Assembly: GCF_029910215.1 (NCBI RefSeq)
Contig: NZ_CP110395.1
Location: 248,001-312,000, forward strand
DNA length: 64,000 nucleotides
DNA from: Paraburkholderia sp. D15
GTDB lineage: Bacteria; Pseudomonadota; Gammaproteobacteria; Burkholderiales; Burkholderiaceae
Reading direction: 5' to 3'
Shown here: positions 26,132 through 33,859 of the stretch, in pieces
How positions within the stretch are numbered: the first letter of the stretch is position 1
Layout of the letters: the number at the start of each line of letters is the position of its first letter
Notes under the pieces: generated by a model
Seen by the model: only the letters and a program-made list of their open reading frames with translations
Database searches by the model: none
What the model was told of the DNA's origin: nothing
Made by a program: the position numbers and the translations under genes

Positions 26132-27320
26132 ATGTTTAATGCAAAGCGTTTCTCGTTGGCAAGGCGGCGGCGAGGCATGACCAAACGCGAGATTGCTGAA
26201 CGCGTTGGCGTCAGCGAGCGGTCAGTGTCTGCCTATGAAAAGGGCGATCAGGAGCCCGATCCGTCTAATGTGCGGCGTATTGCGGCGGTGCTGGAATTCC
26301 CGGAAGCTTTCTTTTTTGCCGGTGACCCAGAAGAATTGACGGACGGCGTAGCGAGTTTTCGCTCGATGTCCAAGATGAGTGCTCGGCAGAGAGATAGCGC
26401 ACTTGGCTCGGGAGCGATCGGTTTGCTACTGAATGAATGGTTGGAAAAAAAACTTCAACCTGCCTGGACCCGACCGGCCGGATCTGGGCCGTGAGCCCGG
26501 CGCCTTGACTGACCCTGCACCGCGCGAAGATTTTAAAGAAAAGACTCCTTTTCCCTCGCGATCGACTGCGTACGGCCCAGAGGCAGCGGCTGAGGCGTTC
26601 CGCTCCCACTGGGGACTGGGTGAACAGCCGGTCAAGAATATAATTGCCCTATTGGAATCAAAGGGTGTACGCGTTTTTTCGCTTGCGATTGATGCGAAAG
26701 AAGTGGACGCTTTCTCCATGTGGCACGGTGGCAAGCCTTTCATGTTCCTGAATACGTACAAATCGGCGGAACATTGCCGTTTTGACGCAGCGCATGAGCT
26801 TGGACACCTGGTTTTGCACCGGCATGGGCAAACCCAGGGACCCGAACTTGAGCGTGAGGCTAATGCGTTTGCATCAGCGTTCCTGATGCCTCGTAAAAGT
26901 GTGCTTGCCCACGCACCGCGCGTCGCTACGCTACCGGGGCTGGTGCGCGCAAAGCACTATTGGAAGGTGTCAGTCGCTGCATTGAATTACCGATTGCACG
27001 CACTGGGTATGACTAGCGACTGGATTTACCGCACGCTATGTATTCAGTTGGCTGAGGCCGGCTATCGAACGAAAGAACCGGAGAGCGCAGCACACGAAAA
27101 ATCGCTTACGCTGGAGAAGGTCTTCAAGGCCCTTCGGGACGAAGGAACATCGAAGGCGGATGTCGCGAGTGCGCTTTCTATTCCGCTCGGCGAAATAAAT
27201 GCATTGACGTTTAACTTGATGCTAGACATTCTCACAGGTGGCGGGGAAGGCGGCGGTACGCAGACGAAAGGGCAACGCAAGATAGTTAAGCTGATTCACT
27301 CGTCGGAGCGTTCCAGTTAG
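26132..27320 (+). pseudogene. XRE regulator-ImmA/IrrE metallopeptidase, frameshifted at an A8 run
   Basis: In relatives this is one protein: a Cro/CI helix-turn-helix (MTKREIAERVGVSERSVSAY), a linker, and an ImmA/IrrE-type peptidase with HELGHLVLHRHG, a clear HExxH plus third His, and an EREANAFASAFLMP helix. Here the frame breaks at 26445-26452. Eight A residues push translation of NEWLEKK out of frame, giving a 120-residue regulator, while the peptidase frame opens again at 26433. One A fewer restores a continuous protein. Such proteins cleave repressors to switch on mobile elements or stress genes. Transcript slippage on A8 could still yield some full-length product. Confidence 0.8.
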
Positions 27321-27528
27321 CATAGTGCTCGATGTCGTCAGGGGATCTACGACTATGGTCTTGTCGGGTGCGAGAGGGCGTTTGAGGTATCCGCCAACTA
27401 AGCATGACTGGGTTGTTTCTGCCGGTCGACGGTTTGGGGTATTTGTGCTGGCGTTCGCGTTGTGCGTGTAATCGAGCGCGTTACCAAGCAGTCTATTGCG
27501 GTTCTCTCGATGAAAAAGGGGCGAAGAG

Positions 27529-27726
27529 ATGAAGCAGCCAGGATTGGATGGTCGCCATCGTGATAAGAATGGGCAGATCGAGCAGAAGCACGGCAACACG
27601 AAGAACAAGAACTTACCGCAGCCGATTCCTGGGTTCGGTCCGAACACAACGCTCAAAACGATGCGGGATAAAACCGGCGAGACGAGTGAAAAGGGTATCC
27701 GAGAGGCGGTCAAGCGCAAGCGCTGA
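27529..27726 (+). CDS. Small basic conserved protein
   Basis: The 65-residue product is very basic and rich in Lys, Asn and Gly (MKQPGLDGRHRDKNGQIEQK, NLPQPIPGFGPNTTL, SEKGIREAVKRKR). GAAGAG precedes the ATG. I have the impression of a recurring small island protein of unknown role, possibly nucleic-acid binding. It is alone between the XRE-ImmA gene and the convergent Vsr gene. Confidence 0.6.
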   Translation: MKQPGLDGRHRDKNGQIEQKHGNTKNKNLPQPIPGFGPNTTLKTMRDKTGETSEKGIREAVKRKR

Positions 27727-27822
27727 TGGCATGTCAGCCGTAAGGTGTGGAGCACACACGTCTGGTCGGGGCACCTAAAATGGCTCCTTGACCGTAAGGA
27801 TGCCGTTGCTGAGTCGAATCCA

Positions 27823-28224
27823 TCACGGACCGCTCATGAAGGCCGCGATTTTGGCGATCAGTGTTGCTCTGTCTCGAAGCTCACATTCCCATAGTGTCAA
27901 TACCGACCATCCCAGTGCGTCTAGGCTCTCAGCGTGAGCTACGTCACGCAACTGGTTACCCACAATCTTTGCTGACCAGTAGCCTTCATTCGATTTCGGG
28001 CGTCGCGCCCCCTCTTCGCAATTATGTCCATGCCAGAAGCATCCATGTACCAAGATGGCTTTCCGTTTGCCTAAGAAGGCAATGTCTGGTTTTCCCGGCA
28101 AGTCTTTGCGGTGAATCCGATAGCCTGTGTGACCGAGTTCCCGCAGCAGTTTTCGCACAGCAAGCTCGGGCGCGGTGTTCTTGCTTCGGATCCGCCGCAT
28201 GTTCTCGCTTCTGCTAACAGCCAT
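27823..28224 (-). CDS. vsr: Very short patch repair endonuclease Vsr
   Basis: The 133-residue protein shows the Vsr signature: N-terminal SRSENMRRIRSKNTAPEL, the catalytic region HRKDLPGKPDIAF with the magnesium-binding Asp, and HGCFWHGHNC with the active and zinc-binding residues. The C-terminal LGWSVLTLWECEL is also typical. Vsr nicks beside T:G mismatches left by deamination of 5-methylcytosine and so accompanies cytosine methyltransferases, as here. It is the last gene of the restriction-modification operon, seven bases after the restriction gene. Confidence 0.95.
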   Translation of the reverse strand: MAVSRSENMRRIRSKNTAPELAVRKLLRELGHTGYRIHRKDLPGKPDIAFLGKRKAILVHGCFWHGHNCEEGARRPKSNEGYWSAKIVGNQLRDVAHAESLDALGWSVLTLWECELRDRATLIAKIAAFMSGP

Positions 28225-28231
28225 ACACAGG

Positions 28232-29329
28232 TCAGGTTGCTGCGCAAAGTTCGGAAAGCCAGCGTTCCAAGCTGATCAACCGTCCATCGTCAATATATTT
28301 GATGACATGCTGCATTGAATCAGCTTCGCCTCTTTCGGCGTTAAGCTGTCCATACGTGGCTTTAATGGCGTCCGTACTGATATGTACAACGTGATTGAAC
28401 ATCAATGCGTTGCCGGAGAGCTGCTCGCAGGCACGCATCAGACGAGCTGGGTCAAATTCGTTAGTCACGAACACATATTCGAAGGGCTTGCGGTCTGATT
28501 CCGCGGCAATGTAGTCGGCAAAGTCCGTCGTGAATTGTTTTTCGCGGTCTGCCCGCACGCTCCATTTTGCTGTTACGAGCGTGCGCATTCCTGGGCGAAT
28601 CGCTGCAACATCGACTTTGTTGGGCTTGTCGCCAGTGCGGGCTCGGTTGAAACCCGGAAGTTCGTGGAGGGCCCGCCGCGTGTGAATTTGCAGATCGTCG
28701 CGGCGGCAGGTGCGTCGGATGACCTCCGAAAGCACATCTTCAAAACCTTCGCCTACCAAGTTTTTGCGTTTATTGTCGAGCGTAAGATATTGACGGATCC
28801 GCTGGACGAGGAGACCCCAGACTTCGGGCGATGGCTCCGTGTTCAGATGATTGCCTAGCATCTCTTTTACGATAGCAACAAGCTCCGGATCTTCTCCAGG
28901 ACGAGGAAACCCACGCCCTTCGTACGGCTTGCGTTGCGCTTGCGCCCTTGCTGTGATTCTTGCGGCCTTGCGGATAACGTCGGCTGCCAAATCTTCTGCT
29001 GCTCGCAAGAAAAGCCAGTCGATGTGCTTCGCGAGCTCGTTCGGTGATGTTTCCAGGGCATCGGAAACCCACTCATGAAAGGCAAGAGACCTTGCGTACC
29101 AACGCTTTCCCGGCTGACTTTTATCGCTCTCGTAGCAGTGCCCAAGCCCCGTTGTCTGATCGACCCACAGGAGTAACCGATAGACATGCGCCCAAGCCTT
29201 GGCAGGCGTAATGTCGGCGGCATTCTGCTCAGAAAAATACGCGTCGATTAATCGCAGCCGATTCTTGGCGCCAAAGGCTGATTTAACTGCCCCATTATTT
29301 TCAGTTTGCTGATTTTCTTCTGCCATCAT
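28232..29329 (-). CDS. Probable type II restriction endonuclease
   Basis: The 365-residue product starts four bases inside the end of the methyltransferase gene and is followed by vsr. This is the expected place for the cognate restriction enzyme. Residues 235-265 hold a likely PD-(D/E)xK core, KVDVAAIRPGMRTLVTAKWS, in which Asp and Lys would be catalytic and Glu is replaced by Ala. The AKWS.RADR stretch recalls the BsaWI group, but I am unsure. The rest is helical. No membrane or ATPase motif is present. It could be a new recognition variant. Confidence 0.7.
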   Translation of the reverse strand: MMAEENQQTENNGAVKSAFGAKNRLRLIDAYFSEQNAADITPAKAWAHVYRLLLWVDQTTGLGHCYESDKSQPGKRWYARSLAFHEWVSDALETSPNELAKHIDWLFLRAAEDLAADVIRKAARITARAQAQRKPYEGRGFPRPGEDPELVAIVKEMLGNHLNTEPSPEVWGLLVQRIRQYLTLDNKRKNLVGEGFEDVLSEVIRRTCRRDDLQIHTRRALHELPGFNRARTGDKPNKVDVAAIRPGMRTLVTAKWSVRADREKQFTTDFADYIAAESDRKPFEYVFVTNEFDPARLMRACEQLSGNALMFNHVVHISTDAIKATYGQLNAERGEADSMQHVIKYIDDGRLISLERWLSELCAAT

Positions 29330-30639
29330 GCTCGCGCCTTGGTCCGGCGTCGCTGTTGCGGAAATGCAGCGCTTAGTTCTGCGAGAAGTCTTTGCGCTAC
29401 TGCACGTGCAAGTAGGGGAGGCACGGCATTGCCCACTTGCCTGTATCGAGAATGCGCGGGGCCACCGTCATGGCGGCCATCGATCATTCCTCGACGAGAG
29501 TCCGTGGTGAAGACAAATCGGTCGGGAAACGATTGCAGACGTGCAAATTCCCGGACCGACAGCGCTCGAGCTACCGCGTAGTGGTAGACGGAATCGCCCT
29601 TCGTGTTTAACGTCCAAGCCCAAATGTCTGGATGTAGCCGTCGGTAGGCATAGAAGTGTCGTCGTGACAATTTGCCAGAGCCGTTGCTTTGCCCCCATTT
29701 TTGACCAGTTAGGTAACGTTCCAACAGTTCCTCTTCAAGATCTCGATAGTTGCCGCCCGGAGGAATTCCGTTCAGCCGCAACTCAGTATCTGCATTGATC
29801 CGTGGAACTTGAACATTCATCAAGATTTTGCCGGAACCCTCGCGCATCGCACGCTGGTATGCACTATTCGGCTTGCCGACCTGGCTATATGGCATAGCGT
29901 CGGCGCGGTTGCCCGTGGGAAGGCTGACTAGATCGCCGATCGCTTCGGCGGCAGTTACTGCAGAGAGGTTGTCGAAGTTGGACAACGCTTCGCCCGTCCG
30001 CAAGCTTCTGATGTGCTGTTGGACAACTACCTGATACCTAGGTTTTCGCTTCCCAGTGAACCTCGTCAGCGCGATTGATTCGGTCGCTCCGGATCCGTTC
30101 AACAAGGGCACGTCCATACCCGTTCCTGCCCGGACACCGATAAAGAGGAGTCGTTTTCTTGTCTGCGGAACGCCAAAATCAGCGGCGTCGAGAATCTGCG
30201 GATGCACGTTGTACGCACCGTCTAGAGAGAGGTCAGTAGCGATTTGCTCGCGGACTCCCATCTGGTCCATTCCTGTGACATTCTCGACGACGAACGCTGG
30301 GGGTAGCGTCTGCCCTAGCACATCGACGAACTCTCGATAGAGACTGTTTCTCGGATCATCGATCATTCGCGTATGGTTGCGGACTTGTGAAAAGGCCTGA
30401 CATGGCGGTCCACCTACCAGTACGTCTGCGTTTCGCGCTACGGAGAGAATTCGTTCTTTTATGTCTGTCGAACGAATATCGCCAGTGATAACCGTGGCCT
30501 CGGGAAAATTTGTCGCGTAAGTCGCCGTCGCGTCCGGGTCGTTATCTGACCCGGCGACAACTGCGAAACCTGCTTGCCGGAATCCCTCCGACAAGCCGCC
30601 TGCGCCGGCGAAAAGATCTACCACCTTGAACGGCGTCAT
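29326..30639 (-). CDS. DNA (cytosine-5-)-methyltransferase
   Basis: The 437-residue enzyme has all main C5-methyltransferase motifs in order: motif I DLFAGAGGLSEGF (residues 8-20), motif IV GGPPCQAFS with catalytic Cys80, motif VI FVVENVTGM (about 117-125), motif VIII QTRKRLLFIG, and motifs IX-X ending YRQVGNAVPP near residue 410. The target-recognition region lies between about 180 and 370. It methylates the restriction site to protect the host. The start overlaps the upstream small gene (ATGA), and the stop overlaps the restriction gene, so the operon is tightly coupled. The product looks complete. Confidence 0.95.
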   Translation of the reverse strand: MTPFKVVDLFAGAGGLSEGFRQAGFAVVAGSDNDPDATATYATNFPEATVITGDIRSTDIKERILSVARNADVLVGGPPCQAFSQVRNHTRMIDDPRNSLYREFVDVLGQTLPPAFVVENVTGMDQMGVREQIATDLSLDGAYNVHPQILDAADFGVPQTRKRLLFIGVRAGTGMDVPLLNGSGATESIALTRFTGKRKPRYQVVVQQHIRSLRTGEALSNFDNLSAVTAAEAIGDLVSLPTGNRADAMPYSQVGKPNSAYQRAMREGSGKILMNVQVPRINADTELRLNGIPPGGNYRDLEEELLERYLTGQKWGQSNGSGKLSRRHFYAYRRLHPDIWAWTLNTKGDSVYHYAVARALSVREFARLQSFPDRFVFTTDSRRGMIDGRHDGGPAHSRYRQVGNAVPPLLARAVAQRLLAELSAAFPQQRRRTKARA

Positions 30640-31004
30640 TTGTTTTCCTCAAGCAAGCTTATTTGTCGCGGGGTAGTTCGTGTCTTTCGAAGCGCAGCCG
30701 CTCGGTCGGGACGCGCTTTTCGCACTCTGCCGGTTACGTAACCTTCGGTTTTGACGATGAACGTAGCAGCACCGAGGTTTCGCAAAAAGGTTGCAAGCTT
30801 CGTGAGATTGGGAAAAACGCGAGCGCTGCCTCGTGCACTGGCGAGAATTCTTTCGGTGCCGCCGTAGCCAATCGTGACAACGAACCCGCCTTCCCGGCCT
30901 ACGGCAGCCACGGAGTCAATGGAGTTCGCGACAAGCAATTCGCGGAATGTCGCCTCGACGATTGTATTTTCCACCGCGCCGGTCCGGTCGGCAAATAAGA
31001 TCAA
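30636..31004 (-). CDS. Small leader protein of the restriction-modification operon
   Basis: The 122-residue protein begins at TTG (MILFADRTGAVENTIVEATF) with AGG six bases before it. It reads AAVGREGGFVVTIGYGG, RVFPNLTKLATFLRNLGAA and a basic tail ending SLLEENK. It resembles a small plasmid/partition-associated family with a C-terminal Arg/Lys tail; I cannot name its function. It is the first gene of the operon and overlaps the methyltransferase by four bases. Possible roles are controller, DNA-binding or regulatory protein; no helix-turn-helix is evident. Confidence 0.7.
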   Translation of the reverse strand: MILFADRTGAVENTIVEATFRELLVANSIDSVAAVGREGGFVVTIGYGGTERILASARGSARVFPNLTKLATFLRNLGAATFIVKTEGYVTGRVRKARPDRAAALRKTRTTPRQISLLEENK

Positions 31005-31406
31005 TAATACCTGCAGATAGCATTATTTGTCGATCCCAAGATTTGGCCGCAAATGTTTGCGAATCGTTTACGTGGATTGGGCCGAGAGTTCGCCCATGTC
31101 ATCCGCACGCCGGTAGTAGTAGTTGGACTTCCGTCGCTATGCTTTTTGTAGCCGCTTGAGAGGGCGCTGTTTGCTTTCAATACAAGATGTTTCGATTTTT
31201 GCCGTTAACCGTTTTTACTGCCATCGCATTTGCGGGTCGCGCGGCGAGCGTCAATGGGGTTGAGGGGGCGTAGGGCTCAAGTTCCCAGCCTTTGTGGTGA
31301 GAGCGGCCGCCACGCATACTGGCCGGGCACGTTTCGTGGCGCTTGTTCTTGCTAAACTTCCCCCACCGAACGGAAATTCACGGCCAACTACTGGTACCGA
31401 GCCAAC
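31005..31406. other. Divergent promoter region of the RM operon and the DUF262-HEPN pair
   Basis: About 400 bases without a gene between two divergent operons. An AT-rich inverted repeat, CAATAAT and ATTATTTG around 31002-31029, overlaps the start of the small leader gene and may be an operator. I could not identify convincing promoter boxes elsewhere. The stretch is AT-richer than its flanks. Confidence 0.4.
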
Positions 31407-32636
31407 ATGACCACAAGAAGATTGAGCAGGTCGACTCATGCAATTAACCTTGAGATCGAACAGTCCGATGAGTACGACGAGATTGCTGACGAGCAGGAGG
31501 AGCCGCTGCTTGAGGCGGTGTCCGAAAGCGCTATTACGACCACTGACTGGACGGTTGAGACTATCGTTAGTCAGATTCAAAAGGGCAACATCGACCTTAG
31601 CCCACAATTCCAGCGGCGATTCGCGTGGACGGACCTCCGGCGTAGCCAGTTCATCGAGTCGCTCGCGCTCCGCTACCCAGTGCCGCAGATAGTGCTTGCG
31701 CGTGATCCGTCGCAAGCGAACAAACTATTGGTGCTCGATGGAAAACAACGCTTAATGACACTCGCGCAATTTTTTGGCGTCAAGAAAATTGGGCGCACTC
31801 CACTCACCCTTGAGCCGCTCAAATTAACCGGATTAGCTATTAAGAAAGATTGGAACGGCCAGACACTGTCCTCAATTAAACGCGGTGTTAAAAATCGTAA
31901 GTTAGTGGAGGACCTAGCGGTACTCGAGAACGCTACCATCCGCTCTGTCGTGGTATCGAGTTGGCAGTCAGAGGAATTTTTGTACAGTATCTTTGTGCGG
32001 CTTAACCAAGGAAGCTTGCCGCTTTCGCCGCAGGAGCTACGACAGGCGCTGAAACACGGCCCGTTCACGTCCTTCGCTGACGATTATTCGGGCAAGAGCG
32101 TGGGTTTGCGGAAAATACTAGGGCTGAAGGGACCTGACTTCCGGATGCGTGACGTGGAACTATTCATCCGGTATATAGCGTTTCGGTTGAGGGCGTCTGC
32201 CTATCGCGGGAACCTAAAAGTGTTTCTCGACGACACCTGCGATTTCTTGAATCAAAATTGGATGGAACAAAAGGCGGTGGTAGAACAGGAATGCAGGAAC
32301 CTTGAAGCCGGCATAACCATGGCCCTCGAGGTCTTCGGCGAGGAAAATGCGTTCAGAAAATACCTGAAAACGGGTTACGAGACAAGGTTGAATCGAGCGG
32401 TGTTTGACGTCGTCGCGTACGCATTGGCCGAGCCGGATGTCTGCAAGGCACTCAAGCAACCAGCAAAGGCGAAAAAGTTAAAGAGCGAATTTGAGCTCCT
32501 GTCACTAAATCCACAGTTTAGGAAATCTGTTGAGAGCACAACCAAAAGCCTTGATGCGACTAGAACTCGGTTCACGCGTTTTATCTCGATCGTTAACAAG
32601 GCTACAGGTTGCGACATCACATTTGGCCTGGAGTAA
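31407..32636 (+). CDS. DUF262 (GmrS-like) protein
   Basis: The 409-residue product has the DUF262 ParB-like nucleotide-binding core: IDLSPQFQRRFAWTDLRRSQ, the YPVPQIVLARD strand, VLDGKQRLMTL (the DGQQR box) and FVRLNQGSLPLSPQELR. The C-terminal half is helical. DUF262 domains hydrolyse nucleotides in GmrSD, SspE and BrxU, where they regulate or drive cleavage of modified phage DNA. Here the HNH partner domain of GmrD is absent and a HEPN gene follows six bases later. Base composition is lower in GC than its neighbours, suggesting transfer. Confidence 0.88.
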   Translation: MTTRRLSRSTHAINLEIEQSDEYDEIADEQEEPLLEAVSESAITTTDWTVETIVSQIQKGNIDLSPQFQRRFAWTDLRRSQFIESLALRYPVPQIVLARDPSQANKLLVLDGKQRLMTLAQFFGVKKIGRTPLTLEPLKLTGLAIKKDWNGQTLSSIKRGVKNRKLVEDLAVLENATIRSVVVSSWQSEEFLYSIFVRLNQGSLPLSPQELRQALKHGPFTSFADDYSGKSVGLRKILGLKGPDFRMRDVELFIRYIAFRLRASAYRGNLKVFLDDTCDFLNQNWMEQKAVVEQECRNLEAGITMALEVFGEENAFRKYLKTGYETRLNRAVFDVVAYALAEPDVCKALKQPAKAKKLKSEFELLSLNPQFRKSVESTTKSLDATRTRFTRFISIVNKATGCDITFGLE

Positions 32637-32642
32637 CGGATT

Positions 32643-33350
32643 TTGGACGCGCTTGTGAGGCCATTGGAAAAATATCAGCGTAGGCTGAAATCTCTCGAAC
32701 ATTTGATTGAAGGTGGTGTTGGCATATCGAAGCGGGGCGAACCTTTGCCAGAAAAAGAGTTGGATAAAACGAAGGCATTTGTGATCCTTGCTTATGCAGA
32801 AACAGAGGATTTCATCGAAGGCTGTTCGCTGTATCTTATCGCAACCATTGAAGAACTTTCTGTGCGCATAAAAGGGGAGTTGAAAAAAGGAAAGCCGGTT
32901 TCTAATAAGCAGTTTGCCGGGACCTTGAAGGGCTGCTTTGGAAAGCTTGTGCCTAGTCAAGACAGGCGTAGGAAGGACCTGCTTGACGTTTGCGCGATGA
33001 AGCCGGTCGTTGATATTAACGCTGCGAATCAGGCGTTTGCGTTTGCGCGTGCGTGCCTCGCGGCAAAGCGTAATGAAGTTGGAAAGAATAACGGACTGAA
33101 TAAGGCGGACCTGAGCAAACTTTTCGATAAGCTGGGTTTCGATACAGAGGAAAATTTCGTCAATCTACGTAACGATCTCGACTTACTAACAACGAAACGT
33201 TCAGGCTTTGCCCACACCGGTGCTGGCTATCTGGTAAGTGCTGCGCAACTGTTGCCGGATCCCATTGCGGAGCGGAATTTCGTTCAGCAGCTTAGTCGAG
33301 GTATTGAGGAATTTGTCACCGCTTTCAGCGTGTTGCCAGTGCTTGAATGA
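32643..33350 (+). CDS. MAE_28990/MAE_18760-like HEPN protein
   Basis: The 235-residue, all-helical protein contains the HEPN RNase signature near residues 170-195: RNDLDLLTTKRSGFAHTG, with RSGFAH giving the Rx4H active site. The first part (LEKYQRRLKSLEHLI, ILAYAETEDFIEGCSLY) fits the MAE_28990-type HEPN family known to sit beside DUF262 genes. It begins at a TTG six bases after the DUF262 stop with GGAG upstream, so the two are one operon. Predicted role: RNA cleavage as the toxic arm of a defence pair (inference). Confidence 0.8.
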   Translation: MDALVRPLEKYQRRLKSLEHLIEGGVGISKRGEPLPEKELDKTKAFVILAYAETEDFIEGCSLYLIATIEELSVRIKGELKKGKPVSNKQFAGTLKGCFGKLVPSQDRRRKDLLDVCAMKPVVDINAANQAFAFARACLAAKRNEVGKNNGLNKADLSKLFDKLGFDTEENFVNLRNDLDLLTTKRSGFAHTGAGYLVSAAQLLPDPIAERNFVQQLSRGIEEFVTAFSVLPVLE

Positions 33351-33564
33351 GTCGATGTCCGATATTCGACCCAGAGAGATTTATATCACGGTTACACGAT
33401 CACATCTTTTAGATGACGGTTGCATGCCGGCCTATTGGTCGATGGCTGGTCTAGGGGGGCAGCGCGACTCCTCTCGCGAAAGCGAAACCCTTGGGGCGAT
33501 CGTCGAATCAATGGATCGCCCATCTTGCGCGCATCGCGTTTTGTGCGTATTCGACTGCCCGTAG

Positions 33565-33810
33565 CTACAGGATCGCTATCGCGTCCAACTTCGCCCACGT
33601 TCGGTCATGTCGAAGATGCCCATAGTGTTTATCGATCATCTCGGTTGACGTACCCGCCATAGGCGCGACTTCAAAATTGTCGATGCCGTTCGCGATCATC
33701 TCACTGATGGCCGTGTGTCGAAGTGAGTACATCGCGACAGAAGCAGGAAGCGGAGCCGCTTTGCCCTCTTCGCCAATGCATGTGTCGAAGGCTGGCATTG
33801 CCGGGCTGCC
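33565..33810 (-). pseudogene. C-terminal remnant of a tyrosine recombinase
   Basis: The minus strand reads SLRHTAISEMIANGIDNFEV, then AGTSTEMIDKHYGHLRHDRTW and a stop. These are the HxxR box and the Tyr nucleophile region (KHYGHL) of an integrase. The N-terminal and core parts are lost; the 5' side runs into the end of the TIGR04141 gene. It is a scar of an earlier integration, distinct from the P4-type integrase to the right. Confidence 0.75.
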
Positions 33811-33859
33811 CTGGCCTTGACTCGCTCCCAAGAAATTACCTGTCGATCGGCGGCGAAAG

